NCBI GenBank assembly: GCA_016296575.1
Contig: JAEDJA010000006.1
Coordinates: forward strand, 44,080-108,079
Length of the DNA stretch: 64,000 nucleotides
Source: Treponema sp.
Lineage (GTDB): Bacteria; Spirochaetota; Spirochaetia; Treponematales; Treponemataceae
Reading direction: 5' to 3'
The position numbers and the translations under genes are program-made. Below are positions 50,391 to 59,632 of the stretch, one piece after another (within the stretch, counting starts at the first letter, position 1; every line of letters starts with the position of its first letter). The notes beneath the pieces are model-generated. The model had not been told where the DNA came from, ran no database searches, and saw only the letters and a program-made list of their open reading frames with translations.

Positions 50391-53300
50391 ATGAAAGAAG
50401 TAAAAGGAAATTTCATTACTTTTGAGGGAGAACGATTCTATAAAATTGAAAATTATGACATGATGGACGATTTTTTTATGACCATCACAAGTTCTTCTGA
50501 TATATGGAATTTCTGCTGGTCTTTGGGCGGTATTACTGCAGGTCGCATTGACTGTGATCATGCCATTTTCCCTTATTACACCGCAGATAAAGTTTCAGAT
50601 TTAAAAAACGTTACTGGACCTTACACCAGCATCAAAATAAATAAAGATGGAAATACTGTCCTTTGGGAACCTTTTGCTGATTTAAATTCTTCAGCCGCAA
50701 TACGTTTTTCTTCAGATAATAAGCTTTTCCGAAATATCTACAAAAACATTACAGGAACAAAAATCTGGTTTGAAGAAATCAATACAGATTTGAACATTTC
50801 CTTTATGCAGGGGTGGACCAGTTCCGCAAAATACGGACTTGTACGCACTGTAAAAATCAGAAATCTTGGCGAAAAAGCTATAAATCTTGAGATTCTTGAT
50901 GGCTGCCGTAACATTATGCCGGCCTGCTGTACCGCTGATTTTCAAAACGTAAAGAGCAATCTTCTTGATGCCTACAAGAAAACCGATTTTGACGCCGAAT
51001 CTAATCTTGCACTTTTTACTGTTTCTTCAGTAGTTTCAGACAAGGCAGAGCCAAATGAAGGTCTTTACGCAAATGTAAGCTGGTTCTCCGCAGAAGAAGA
51101 ACTTATCCTGGATACTGACGCTCCGCTACGTTTTGCCCGTGGACAGAGCTTTGAAAAAATCTCATGCGTAAAAGGAAAACGCCCATCAAGTTTTATCTGC
51201 AAAAAAATAAATCTGAATTCTTCTGATTCTGAAAGCTGGTTCCAGATATTTGACACCTGGTACGATGCAAAAAAACTAATGAACCTGAAATCCCTTGTAA
51301 AAGACCGCAAAGTTTTTGAAAAAGATCTAAAAGAAGACATTTCTCTGGGTATTGAAAAAATGACTTCTTTTATTGCCCAGGCCGACGGAATCCAGAATAC
51401 TGCCCATGAAATGACAGCTGCTCACCACGAAGCAAACGTTATGTTCAATATTATGCGTGGGGGAATTTTTCAGAATTCAGGTAAAATCAACATAAGTGAC
51501 TTCAATGCATTTGCAGCAGAAAGAAACAAACCGGTTGCAGAAGAACTTAAAAAAATCACCTGTTCATTGGAGAAAGATGTAACTTACACAGAACTTTCTT
51601 CAGAAATTGAAAAAAGCGGTAATCCTCATTTTATGCGTCTTTTCTGTGAATATCTTCCACTTACCTTCAGTCGACGCCACGGAGATCCAAGCCGTCCATG
51701 GAACCGTTTTTCCATCATTCTTCAGGACAATTTTGGAAATCCTGTACTGAACTACGAAGGAAACTGGCGCGATATTTTCCAGAACTGGGAAGCACTTGCC
51801 TGGAGTTACCCTTCCTACATCAAAAACATCACTGCCAAATTCCTGAACGCCATGACAATAGACGGATTCAATCCTTATCATATTTCCAGAAAAGGACTTA
51901 ACTGGGAAATTCCAAATCCAGATGATCCATGGGCACAGATTGGATATTGGGGTGACCATCAGGTAATCTATCTTGAAAAATTGCTGGAATTCTGGAATAA
52001 AACAAATCACCAGGAGCTTGTCAGTCTGCTTAACACAGAAATTTTCTCTTCATCAAATGTACCTTACAGAATAAAAAAATATTCAGATCTCATAAAAGAT
52101 CCAAGAAACTCCATTGCCTTTGACAGGGAACTCAGCGACCGTCTTATGAAGGAAACTGAAGTTATGGGAAGTGATGCAAAACTGGTTCGTGGAAAAGACG
52201 GCCTTGTTACCCATGTTTCACTTACAGCAAAACTGATGCAGATTCTTATTGCTAAAATGGCAAACTTTATTCCAGGTGGCGGAATCTGGTTGAATACACA
52301 ACGCCCTGAATGGAATGATGCAAACAACGCACTTGCAGGCTGGGGACTTTCCATGGTCACACTTTATTACATCAGAAGATTCACAGCCTTCCTTATAAAA
52401 ATCTACAGTGAATCAGCGGCAGAAGCTTTCTTACTCCCGGAACAGCTTTTAAAGGCTACTGTGGAAATTGGAAAACTCTTTAAAGAATCTGACGCTGTAA
52501 AAACCGCTTCTGATCCAAAAAAACGGGCTTCTTTCAACGAAAAAGCTCAGCTGATTTTTGAAACCGAAAGAAACTCGCTTTACGAAAATGGTTATGGTAA
52601 TAAAGTAGAAATTAAAAAGGAAGATCTGCTTTCCGTGCTTTCTGCTTTCCAGAAACATACAGACCACACAATTTTCGTAAACAAAAGATCAGACGGACTT
52701 TATCACGCATACAACACACTCCGTCTTTCCGGCGATGAAATGTATGTTGAAAATCTTCAGGAAATGCTTGAAGGTCAGGTTGCTGTTCTTTCAAGTGGAC
52801 TTCTTTCTGACAAAGAAGCATTGGAGCTTTTAACAAAACTGAGAAATTCTGCAATGTACGAACCTCGGCAGAATTCCTACATGCTCTATCCTAATAAGGA
52901 ATTGCCGCATTTTGAAGACAAAAACTGTATTTCTGAAAAAGATACAAAAGGATTAAAAAATCTGATTGAAAGAACCAGCGGACTTTACCTTCGCCAGGAT
53001 ATTCTTGGCGTATGGCATTTCAATCCTGATTTCCGCAATGAAGAAGCTATCGGCAATATAATCAGCGTCCAGGAAGATAAGCTTAAACCAACAGACGAAG
53101 AGCTGGAACTACTTATGGCTCTGTACGAAAAAACCTTCAATCACCAGAGTTTTACCGGCCGTTCTGGAACCTTCTATGCCTACGAAGGACTTGGAAGTAT
53201 CTACTGGCACATGAACGCAAAGCTTCTTCTGGCTGTCCAGGAAAATGCACTTGCAGCCACCAACGAAAAAACAAAGTCAGAATTGATAAAAGCCTATTTT

Positions 53301-53711
53301 GAAGTAAGAAAGGGACTTGGATTCAATAAAGCTCCTGATATCTGGGGTGCTTTCCCTATGGATCCTTATTCCCACACTCCATGGAAACAGGGAGCTAAAC
53401 AGCCTGGAATGACAGGTCAGGTTAAGGAAGAAGTGCTTACAAGATGGGGTGAACTTGGCATATGTATTGAAGACGGTATAGCTGGATTTGCTCCATCAAT
53501 GCTTCTTGATGAGGAATTTGATCAGAATGGAAAATTGAACTTTACCTGGTGCGGAACTTCTGTTGAATATGTAAAGAATGGAAAAGATGAAATCACCGTC
53601 CGCATGAACGGCAATTCCGTTACAAGAAAAGGAACAGCCCTTACAAGAGAAGAAAGTGCTACCCTTTTTGCCAGAACCGGTAAAATTGAACAGATTGTGG
53701 TAAATCTGTAG
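50391..53711 (+). CDS. Large clan GH-Q-like enzyme (GH94/149/161-type phosphorylase candidate), 1106 aa
   Basis: The ATG at 50391 has GGAGG 5 nt upstream; an upstream in-frame ATG at 50379 would contain that Shine-Dalgarno sequence. No signal peptide, so cytoplasmic. A beta-sandwich-like N-terminal region (about 1-340: WNFCWSLGGITAGRIDCDHA, then YGLVRTVKIRNLGEKAINLE) is followed by a helical barrel (about 400-1000). The motif RPEWNDAN (E640, W641, N642, D643) matches the position of the catalytic WND of GH94. WRDIFQNWEALAW and QIGYWGDHQVIYLEKLLEFW are other barrel blocks. Length fits beta-1,3-oligoglucan phosphorylase families (about 1100 aa), but the exact family is not settled. Confidence 0.6.
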   Translation: MKEVKGNFITFEGERFYKIENYDMMDDFFMTITSSSDIWNFCWSLGGITAGRIDCDHAIFPYYTADKVSDLKNVTGPYTSIKINKDGNTVLWEPFADLNSSAAIRFSSDNKLFRNIYKNITGTKIWFEEINTDLNISFMQGWTSSAKYGLVRTVKIRNLGEKAINLEILDGCRNIMPACCTADFQNVKSNLLDAYKKTDFDAESNLALFTVSSVVSDKAEPNEGLYANVSWFSAEEELILDTDAPLRFARGQSFEKISCVKGKRPSSFICKKINLNSSDSESWFQIFDTWYDAKKLMNLKSLVKDRKVFEKDLKEDISLGIEKMTSFIAQADGIQNTAHEMTAAHHEANVMFNIMRGGIFQNSGKINISDFNAFAAERNKPVAEELKKITCSLEKDVTYTELSSEIEKSGNPHFMRLFCEYLPLTFSRRHGDPSRPWNRFSIILQDNFGNPVLNYEGNWRDIFQNWEALAWSYPSYIKNITAKFLNAMTIDGFNPYHISRKGLNWEIPNPDDPWAQIGYWGDHQVIYLEKLLEFWNKTNHQELVSLLNTEIFSSSNVPYRIKKYSDLIKDPRNSIAFDRELSDRLMKETEVMGSDAKLVRGKDGLVTHVSLTAKLMQILIAKMANFIPGGGIWLNTQRPEWNDANNALAGWGLSMVTLYYIRRFTAFLIKIYSESAAEAFLLPEQLLKATVEIGKLFKESDAVKTASDPKKRASFNEKAQLIFETERNSLYENGYGNKVEIKKEDLLSVLSAFQKHTDHTIFVNKRSDGLYHAYNTLRLSGDEMYVENLQEMLEGQVAVLSSGLLSDKEALELLTKLRNSAMYEPRQNSYMLYPNKELPHFEDKNCISEKDTKGLKNLIERTSGLYLRQDILGVWHFNPDFRNEEAIGNIISVQEDKLKPTDEELELLMALYEKTFNHQSFTGRSGTFYAYEGLGSIYWHMNAKLLLAVQENALAATNEKTKSELIKAYFEVRKGLGFNKAPDIWGAFPMDPYSHTPWKQGAKQPGMTGQVKEEVLTRWGELGICIEDGIAGFAPSMLLDEEFDQNGKLNFTWCGTSVEYVKNGKDEITVRMNGNSVTRKGTALTREESATLFARTGKIEQIVVNL

Positions 53712-53773
53712 AAAGAATGCTCCTGGAAATTGATTAGGAATACATTTCGGATACATTTCGGAGGTAAAATTAT

Positions 53774-53802
53774 TTGCCAATTCAAAATTATTCTTTTATA
53801 AT
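53774..53802 (+). promoter_or_regulatory. Promoter of the HD-GYP gene
   Basis: TTGCCA, a 17-nt spacer, then TATAAT, ending 9 nt before the ATG at 53812. A start at the normal distance would leave an untranslated leader of only a few nucleotides, and no Shine-Dalgarno sequence is present. Confidence 0.7.
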
Positions 53803-53811
53803 TTAAAAGTT

Positions 53812-55173
53812 ATGGATAAAAGTTTTAGTGAAATTGTATCACCAGGCGATGTACTGTCTGTTGATGCAGTTTTGGAATTGATTTCCAGGAGTTTATTCCA
53901 AATCAATACAAGTCTTACTCTCCACTGCGAACAGACAGCCTTTATGACTGTAGAACTTTTACGTGGTGCCGGATACAAAGACCGAAAAATCCTTCAGGAT
54001 GCTTATATTCTCGCACTTCTCCATACCATCGGTTTCTATCGTCACGATCCTGCCAATATTGGTAAACCTATGCCTAAGCCTAATGAAATTTTCCAGAACG
54101 ATTCACTTGCTTCAGATTCATTTTGGTTTGGACAGTGTTACATAAAACATATGACTCCACTGGGGAACCTTTGCAACAATCTCCGATTCCACAATCTTCC
54201 TTTCAACGAAAATCTTACATCTACAGTTGAAAACTACGAAATCACCAATCTTATGTTCCTTGCAAGCCGCATCATAGCCTGGACTTTTTCTGAAGACTAC
54301 ACCACCGAGACTGATTTTACAAACAGGGATATTATTGAAAAAATTGCAGGAAATTACATTTCAAGTCACGCCATAGATATATTCCTTGCGGTAAACAAAG
54401 ATAACTACCTTATTAACACAATAGAATGCGGTAATTTTTCTTTGAAGAATAAGTTTTTCCAGCAGGTTATTTCCTACACGGAAGCTGACAAATTTCAGCT
54501 GCTAAAGCTGCTCATTTACATAATGGACTTAAAGAGCACATTTACCCTGAACCATATCATCAAAACCTCCTGTTACGCGCTGAGCATCGGTACAAGAATG
54601 GATATTCCTGAAACAGATCTGAACATTCTGTTTATGGCAGCTCTTCTTCATGATATTGGCAAACTTAAAACACCAGCCATGATTCTGGAAAGTGCCGGCC
54701 GCCTTGAAAACAATGACTTAACTATTATGCGTGCCCATGTAAACCACACAAAGCGAATTCTTCAGGGAATCATTCCTAAAAAGATTCTGGACAACGCCTG
54801 TCATCACCATGAAAAACTAAACGGAACAGGTTATCCTTTGGGACTTATGGGAGCTAATCTTTCTGCCATCGACAGAATTCTGGTTGTTTCTGATGTAGCC
54901 AGTGCCTTAAGTGAAAAACGCAGCTATAAAAGTGAATTTTCGCGGGAACAAGTCATTGATATTCTTAACGACATGGGAAACAAAGGTGAACTTGATAATA
55001 AAGTAATACAGGTTTTCACTGAAAACTACGATACAATCCGCACTGAAGTTCTGGAAATTCAGAAAATCATGTCCACAAACTTCAGCATCGTTCTTGCAGA
55101 ATACTACAGTTCTAATACCGAAGCCGAAGATGCAGGTGAAATTGAAGAACTGGAAGAGCTTGAAGAGCTTTAA
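53812..55173 (+). CDS. HD-GYP protein with degenerate N-terminal HD domain (c-di-GMP phosphodiesterase candidate)
   Basis: 453 aa. The N-terminal half is a degenerate HD domain (ILALLHTIGFYRHDP, where the expected HD pair reads HT). The C-terminal half is a full HD-GYP domain: LLHDIGK (H280, D281), then MRAHVNHTKRIL, then HHEKLNGTGYPLGL at about 331-344 (the HHExxxGxGYP motif). An acidic EELEELEEL tail closes the protein. Likely cyclic-di-GMP hydrolase in the cytoplasm; no sensor or transmembrane domain. No Shine-Dalgarno sequence. Confidence 0.85.
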   Translation: MDKSFSEIVSPGDVLSVDAVLELISRSLFQINTSLTLHCEQTAFMTVELLRGAGYKDRKILQDAYILALLHTIGFYRHDPANIGKPMPKPNEIFQNDSLASDSFWFGQCYIKHMTPLGNLCNNLRFHNLPFNENLTSTVENYEITNLMFLASRIIAWTFSEDYTTETDFTNRDIIEKIAGNYISSHAIDIFLAVNKDNYLINTIECGNFSLKNKFFQQVISYTEADKFQLLKLLIYIMDLKSTFTLNHIIKTSCYALSIGTRMDIPETDLNILFMAALLHDIGKLKTPAMILESAGRLENNDLTIMRAHVNHTKRILQGIIPKKILDNACHHHEKLNGTGYPLGLMGANLSAIDRILVVSDVASALSEKRSYKSEFSREQVIDILNDMGNKGELDNKVIQVFTENYDTIRTEVLEIQKIMSTNFSIVLAEYYSSNTEAEDAGEIEELEELEEL

Positions 55174-55180
55174 CCCTTTT

Positions 55181-56080
55181 TTACACCACTATTTTCTGAT
55201 AAAGGCAGCTTACGGTTTTGGGAAGAGCTGCTTTTTTTGCTATGTAAGCCGAAAGCTCTTCGTGGCTAAATTCAGCTTCAGGATAAACAACAACAACCGC
55301 TTCATCACCAGTTTTTAAGAAATTTGATTCACCAAAGGCAGTATAGCGGGTTGCACCAATAGAAATCAGAACCTGGGAAGGAAGATTTTGTTCCATTACA
55401 AGTCCTTTTTCTTTATTTCCTGTTAAATATTCGTGAAGATTTTCGGCAGGACCTTCATCTGCCTGATTATTCAACTTGTTTTTTATCCAATCAAGAAGCT
55501 GACCGTAAAAATAACTGTAATCCATGACACGGCTGTCTTCACCATAATCAAAAATCTGTCCGTCCCGGAGAAGGAAGCTTGCAATCCGATAACCGTCCAT
55601 TACTCCACCAGGAAGAAAATTATCTGTTTTCAAAAAATGAGTACTTATTCCCTTTGAAGATTCTCCCCAGTTTTTCTTTTCACTGATTTTTCGTGCACCG
55701 TCTTTTCTGATGGAACAGTCATTGGAAGCAAAAAAATACTGTGGCGTTACTTTTTCAACAAAACCATTTTCCCAAATAAGATCACACAAAATGGCACATT
55801 CGGGTTCAATTTGAATTTTTTCTTCGTTTTTTGGAAAGATGATTTTTTCACAGTCAAATGGATACATCTGGAGGAATTCTGGTGCCGGACCTTTGTTTGG
55901 AATGTAAGTTGGGAAAAGTGCTTTAGGTGCATTTGCTGATTCAGTTTTCATATTTGCAAAATCTCGTGCTTCACCAGCCTGTTCAAGATGTCCTGTAAAA
56001 TTTCCTGCAACACCAAAAGAAGGAATATTCTTCAGTGCATCAAAACTCTTTTCAAAATCAATATATTTCAAACTTTCCAT
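55181..56080 (-). CDS. DUF5718-like protein
   Basis: 299 aa from the ATG at 56080. The sequence (FGVAGNFTGHLEQAGEA near the N-terminus, then FLPGGVMDGYRIASFL, then VLISIGATRYTAFGESNFLK) resembles fumarylacetoacetase-like DUF5718 proteins; identity by memory only. The function is unknown. No Shine-Dalgarno sequence; TATAAT ends 6 nt before the ATG, so a leaderless mRNA is likely. Divergent from the threonine aldolase gene, with the two -10 boxes about 20 bp apart. Confidence 0.6.
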   Translation of the reverse strand: MESLKYIDFEKSFDALKNIPSFGVAGNFTGHLEQAGEARDFANMKTESANAPKALFPTYIPNKGPAPEFLQMYPFDCEKIIFPKNEEKIQIEPECAILCDLIWENGFVEKVTPQYFFASNDCSIRKDGARKISEKKNWGESSKGISTHFLKTDNFLPGGVMDGYRIASFLLRDGQIFDYGEDSRVMDYSYFYGQLLDWIKNKLNNQADEGPAENLHEYLTGNKEKGLVMEQNLPSQVLISIGATRYTAFGESNFLKTGDEAVVVVYPEAEFSHEELSAYIAKKAALPKTVSCLYQKIVV

Positions 56081-56125
56081 GGTTTCATTATACAAAAATC
56101 ATTAAGTTTCTGATATAGTTTACCT

Positions 56126-57151
56126 ATGATTTCCTTTGAAAGTGATTATATTCAGGGAGCAGTTCCAGAAATCCTGGATGCTCTTGTAAAAACAAATATG
56201 GAAGCTCTGTCTGGTTACGGAGCCGATGAATACACAGAAAGTGCAGTAACAAAAATCAAAAAAGCTTGTGGCAAAGATGAAGCTCAGGTCTGGTTTCTTA
56301 CAGGTGGAACACAAACAAATGCTGTAGTTATTTCCACCATCCTTCAGCGTTATCAGGGCGTTGTTGCCGCGGAAACAGGACACATTGCAACCCATGAAGG
56401 TGGTGCTATTGAATTCACAGGACATAAAGTTCTGCCACTTCCTGCTCACCTTGGAAAAATCCAAGCTTCTGAACTGGAAAATTATCTGGCCGTTTTCTAT
56501 GCAGATGGAAATCACTCACATATGGTAGAACCAGGCATGTGTTATATTTCACAGCCAACAGAATATGGAACCATTTATTCAAAAAAAGAACTGGAAGCTA
56601 TTTCGAAGGTATGTCACAAATACAACATACCTCTTTATGCTGACGGAGCACGACTTGGATATGCCCTTGCCGCAACTGAAGCTGATTTTACACTTAAAGA
56701 TATGGCTGAATACTGTGACGTGTTCTACATCGGTGGAACAAAGGTTGGTGCTCTTTGCGGTGAAGCACTGGTATATACAAAAAATAATATGCCAGGTCAC
56801 TTTGTCACCATGGTAAAACAGGCCGGGGCACTTCTTGCAAAAGGAAGATTAAACGCCATTCAGTTTGACACATTGTTTACCAATGATCTTTATATGAATA
56901 TCAGCCGTCATGCCATCAAAATGGCCCACCGTATGGAAAAAATCTTCCGTGACAAAGGCTACCGTTTCTTCATTGAAAGTCCTACAAATCAAAAATTTAT
57001 TATTCTTGCGAACAGCAAAAAAGCTCAGCTTGAAAAAGAAGTTAAGTTTTCGTTTTGGGAAAAATATGATGATGAACATACTGTAGTGCGTTTTGCCACC
57101 AGCTGGGCCACCCAGGAAAGTGATCTGGATAAACTGGAAAAACTGCTTTAG
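56126..57151 (+). CDS. ltaE: Low-specificity L-threonine aldolase / beta-eliminating lyase
   Basis: 341 aa PLP enzyme, fold type I. N-terminal SFESDYIQGAVPEIL, the PLP-side LTGGTQTNAVVI, cofactor Asp in YADGARLGYAL, and the PLP-binding Lys in YIGGTKVGAL. Cleaves L-threonine or L-allo-threonine to glycine and acetaldehyde. TGATATAGT (extended -10) ends 6 nt before the ATG; no Shine-Dalgarno sequence. A hairpin terminator follows. Confidence 0.88.
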   Translation: MISFESDYIQGAVPEILDALVKTNMEALSGYGADEYTESAVTKIKKACGKDEAQVWFLTGGTQTNAVVISTILQRYQGVVAAETGHIATHEGGAIEFTGHKVLPLPAHLGKIQASELENYLAVFYADGNHSHMVEPGMCYISQPTEYGTIYSKKELEAISKVCHKYNIPLYADGARLGYALAATEADFTLKDMAEYCDVFYIGGTKVGALCGEALVYTKNNMPGHFVTMVKQAGALLAKGRLNAIQFDTLFTNDLYMNISRHAIKMAHRMEKIFRDKGYRFFIESPTNQKFIILANSKKAQLEKEVKFSFWEKYDDEHTVVRFATSWATQESDLDKLEKLL

Positions 57152-57181
57152 TCCTGTTCAAAGCTTACTTAGTTGTAAATT

Positions 57182-57218
57182 CTCTGGTGATTTTCAGATT
57201 CAAACACCAGAGATTTTT
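57182..57218. terminator. Terminator between ltaE and the deaminase gene
   Basis: Perfect 8-bp stem CTCTGGTG / CACCAGAG with a 15-nt loop, followed by ATTTTT. The T-run includes the stop codon of the convergent deaminase gene. Confidence 0.8.
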
Positions 57219-57759
57219 ACCATGAGGTCAGTTCTTTATACTCGTCGCTGTCTTTTTCGTAAGAATCAATAATATCCTGAGAATAAGTTTTTCCGTTGGT
57301 TATGTTCAGTGTTTCTACATCTGGCATTGCTGAAAGCAGGCGCACAATGGCAAGATCGCTTTCAAAATTTGTCATGCTTTTTGAGGAACCTGAAACGTGG
57401 GAATGAACTCTAAGGTTTCTGTACACAAACCGCTTGATGCCGGCCTGAAGACTGTACTTTAGACAGTTGTCACAGGTAGCAATATTGTTGTAAATGGTAC
57501 AACCAGTTAAATCCTGATGTGCAAAAAGAATGGCGTTCAGTTCTGAATGAACAACAAAGCGGTATTTCATAGGACGTTCGCTAAGTGTAAGCTTTGATTC
57601 ATCTGCTCCCTGAATAAGTCCATTGTAACCAACCGAAATAACCCGGTGATTTTTATCTACAATAACGCATCCGCACTGTGATGATGGGTCCTTGGATTTT
57701 TTAGCAACTTCAGCTGCAATATTCAAAAAGTATTCGTCCCAATCAGACTGTTTTCCCAT
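57217..57759 (-). CDS. dCMP/cytidine deaminase-family protein (ComEB-like)
   Basis: 180 aa, zinc-dependent deaminase fold. The catalytic HxE is in VVHSELNAIL; the second zinc motif reads TCDNCLK, matching CxxC but with Thr in place of the usual Pro. N-terminal KKSKDPSSQCGCVIVDKNHRVISVGYNG (split here only for family blocks) is typical. Converts dCMP to dUMP for dTTP synthesis, probably. AGGAGA precedes the ATG. Longer than ComEB by a C-terminal extension. Confidence 0.85.
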   Translation of the reverse strand: MGKQSDWDEYFLNIAAEVAKKSKDPSSQCGCVIVDKNHRVISVGYNGLIQGADESKLTLSERPMKYRFVVHSELNAILFAHQDLTGCTIYNNIATCDNCLKYSLQAGIKRFVYRNLRVHSHVSGSSKSMTNFESDLAIVRLLSAMPDVETLNITNGKTYSQDIIDSYEKDSDEYKELTSW

Positions 57760-57835
57760 TTTGTTCTCCTGATCCGCATTGGCGGCATATGTTTATTATA
57801 AAGGGAAAAAGCCATTTGGAAAATACTTTCAGTAA

Positions 57836-57970
57836 GCTGCCCTTGCATCAGGTGTAGAAGCCGTAGTTGCAGGTTCTGTATTTGTAAGAATTATCAGCGG
57901 AAATCAGAATGATGGAAAAATTATTGCAGAAAAAGTTGAAGCAAAAGCCCCGGAAATCACACATTTGTAG
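57836..57970 (+). pseudogene. 3' remnant of trpA (tryptophan synthase alpha)
   Basis: About 44 codons open from an in-frame stop to TAG encode a C-terminal TrpA-like stretch, with GVEAVVAGSVFVRIIS aligned to the conserved VxxSAxVKII end of TrpA. No start or upstream part is present, and the preceding bases carry a stop in frame. It is a decayed fragment left upstream of the thioesterase gene, whose -10-like TATAAT (57971-57976) starts directly after it. Confidence 0.55.
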
Positions 57971-58012
57971 TATAATAAAAGCTGGGGTGAAAAAGCCCTT
58001 TTGGAGAAATAA

Positions 58013-58411
58013 ATGACCGATCTTGAAGAAGCAAGACTCTTTTTTGGAAGAGACCGCTATGCCATGGAAACTACCGGCATTGATATTGTTGAAGTAAAAG
58101 AAAAATATGCAAAATGCATTCTCAAAGTGGAAGACAAGCATCTGAACGTTGCAGACACTGTTATGGGAGGAGCAATCTTTACACTGGCAGACTTTACTTT
58201 TGCTGTAGCATCAAATTTCAAACAGGGACATGCAGTTTCTGTAAACAGCACAATAAATTTCTTTCGACCTGCAAAAGGTTCTCACCTTACTGCTGAAAGT
58301 GAAATCATAAAAGACGGCCGTTCCATAATCAACTACAATATCAATGTACGTGACGACCAGGAAAAACTAGTTGCTACCGTAAATATTACAGGCATGCGCC
58401 TAGGAAACTAA
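58013..58411 (+). CDS. PaaI-type hotdog thioesterase
   Basis: 132 aa hotdog-fold acyl-CoA thioesterase. Family motif around MGGAIFTLADFTFAVASNF (the catalytic Asp lies in LADF), with NSTINFFRPAKGSHLTAES next. Substrate not known (aryl- or acyl-CoA). GGAG lies 6 nt before the ATG. Flanked on both sides by gene fragments. Confidence 0.85.
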   Translation: MTDLEEARLFFGRDRYAMETTGIDIVEVKEKYAKCILKVEDKHLNVADTVMGGAIFTLADFTFAVASNFKQGHAVSVNSTINFFRPAKGSHLTAESEIIKDGRSIINYNINVRDDQEKLVATVNITGMRLGN

Positions 58412-58429
58412 AAATCAATTTTCCCGTTT

Positions 58430-58516
58430 TTACTCTAATATCGTAATTTCTACCCGGCGATTCATGGCTTTCCCTTCGGCAGTACTGTTGGAAGCCGCTG
58501 GTTTTGAAATCTCCTG
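58430..58516 (-). pseudogene. 3' remnant of an OmpA-family gene
   Basis: Minus-strand translation ends KPAASNSTAEGKAMNRRVE followed by ITILE and stop, the hallmark C-terminus of OmpA/MotB-like peptidoglycan-binding domains (PxAsNxTaeGrxxNRRVEi). Only about 28 residues remain and the upstream part of the gene is missing; promoter-like sequences of lrgA occupy the bases beyond it. Confidence 0.65.
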
Positions 58517-58560
58517 GTTCCAATATAACACAAATCTTTGATTCATGATATACTAGCTGC

Positions 58561-58941
58561 ATGAAATACGTTTTTCAGTTGTTTATTATTCTTACCGTAA
58601 GTTTTATTGGAGAGCTGATTCATTTTTTTGTGCCACTCCCAATTCCAGCAAGCATTTACGGCCTTGTAATCATGTTCATTTTACTTGAAACCAGAATCAT
58701 CAAGCTTGAAAAGGTAAAGGAAGCTTCATCCTATATTCTGGGAATCATGCCGATCTTCTTTGTTCCGCCTTGTGTAGGTTTTATCAAGGCATTTCCGCTT
58801 ATGAAACAGTACGGAATTCAGTTCCTGGTGATTGGCATTGGAACTACAATCCTTGTTATGGTTGCAACAGGCTGGGTTACTCAGATTATTATGCGTGGAA
58901 AACAGAAACGTAACGAAAAAGGAGCCTCAAATGCTGAATAA
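58561..58941 (+). CDS. lrgA: CidA/LrgA-family holin-like protein
   Basis: 126 aa, four hydrophobic helices. The family block LPIPASIYGLVIMFILLETRI is present, as is IMPIFFVPPCVGFIKAF. Works with LrgB, which overlaps its 3' end by 11 nt; the pair affects murein hydrolase activity or pyruvate handling in other bacteria. No Shine-Dalgarno sequence: TGATATACT ends 6 nt before the ATG. Confidence 0.88.
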   Translation: MKYVFQLFIILTVSFIGELIHFFVPLPIPASIYGLVIMFILLETRIIKLEKVKEASSYILGIMPIFFVPPCVGFIKAFPLMKQYGIQFLVIGIGTTILVMVATGWVTQIIMRGKQKRNEKGASNAE

Positions 58942-59626
58942 TTTTTTGTCATCTTCTCTTTACTGGGGAACCTTCCTTACTCTAGCCTTTTTTATGATTG
59001 GAACCTGGCTTTACAAAAAAACAAATTTCTTTCTTTTCAGCCCACTTCTTGTATCCTGTACTTTCTGTATCCTGTTTCTGTATTTTACAAAAACACCTTT
59101 TGAAATGTACGAAACAAGTGCAGCTCCTATCAGCTGGTTTCTGACTCCTGCTACAGTCTGTCTTGCCATTCCGCTGTACGAACAGTTTGAAAAATTAAAG
59201 GAAAACGCATTTGCCATTCTGACAGGCATCTTTACCGGTGTAATTGTAAACCTTGTAAGTGTGTGGGCATTGTGCGTTGCATTTAAAATCGGACACAGAG
59301 AATATGTTTCACTGCTGCCAAAATCCATTACAACGGCCATCAGCTTTGCCATTACACAGCAGTATCAGGGACACGTAGCCATTACTGCCATGATGGTAAT
59401 TCTTGCAGGGAATGTAGGAAGTCTTTTTGCAGAAGTGATTTGCCGCATCTGCCACATTACAGAACCGGTTGCCGTAGGCGTAGCCATTGGTACTTCAAGC
59501 CACGCCCTTGGCACTTCAAAAGCACTACAGATTGGTGACACAGAAGGTGCCATGAGCGGATTAAGTGTTGCGGTTACCGGCCTGATTACCGTTTTATTGA
59601 TGCCGGTATTTGCACCGCTGATTTAA
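58931..59626 (+). CDS. lrgB: LrgB-family protein
   Basis: 231 aa from the ATG at 58931, where AAAGGAG lies 6 nt upstream; an in-frame extension overlapping lrgA is not used. Multi-helix membrane protein with family blocks LLPKSITTAISFAITQQY and GVAIGTSSHALGTSKALQIG, which are diagnostic of LrgB/CidB. Forms a unit with LrgA. Confidence 0.93.
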   Translation: MLNNFLSSSLYWGTFLTLAFFMIGTWLYKKTNFFLFSPLLVSCTFCILFLYFTKTPFEMYETSAAPISWFLTPATVCLAIPLYEQFEKLKENAFAILTGIFTGVIVNLVSVWALCVAFKIGHREYVSLLPKSITTAISFAITQQYQGHVAITAMMVILAGNVGSLFAEVICRICHITEPVAVGVAIGTSSHALGTSKALQIGDTEGAMSGLSVAVTGLITVLLMPVFAPLI

Positions 59627-59632
59627 TCACTC

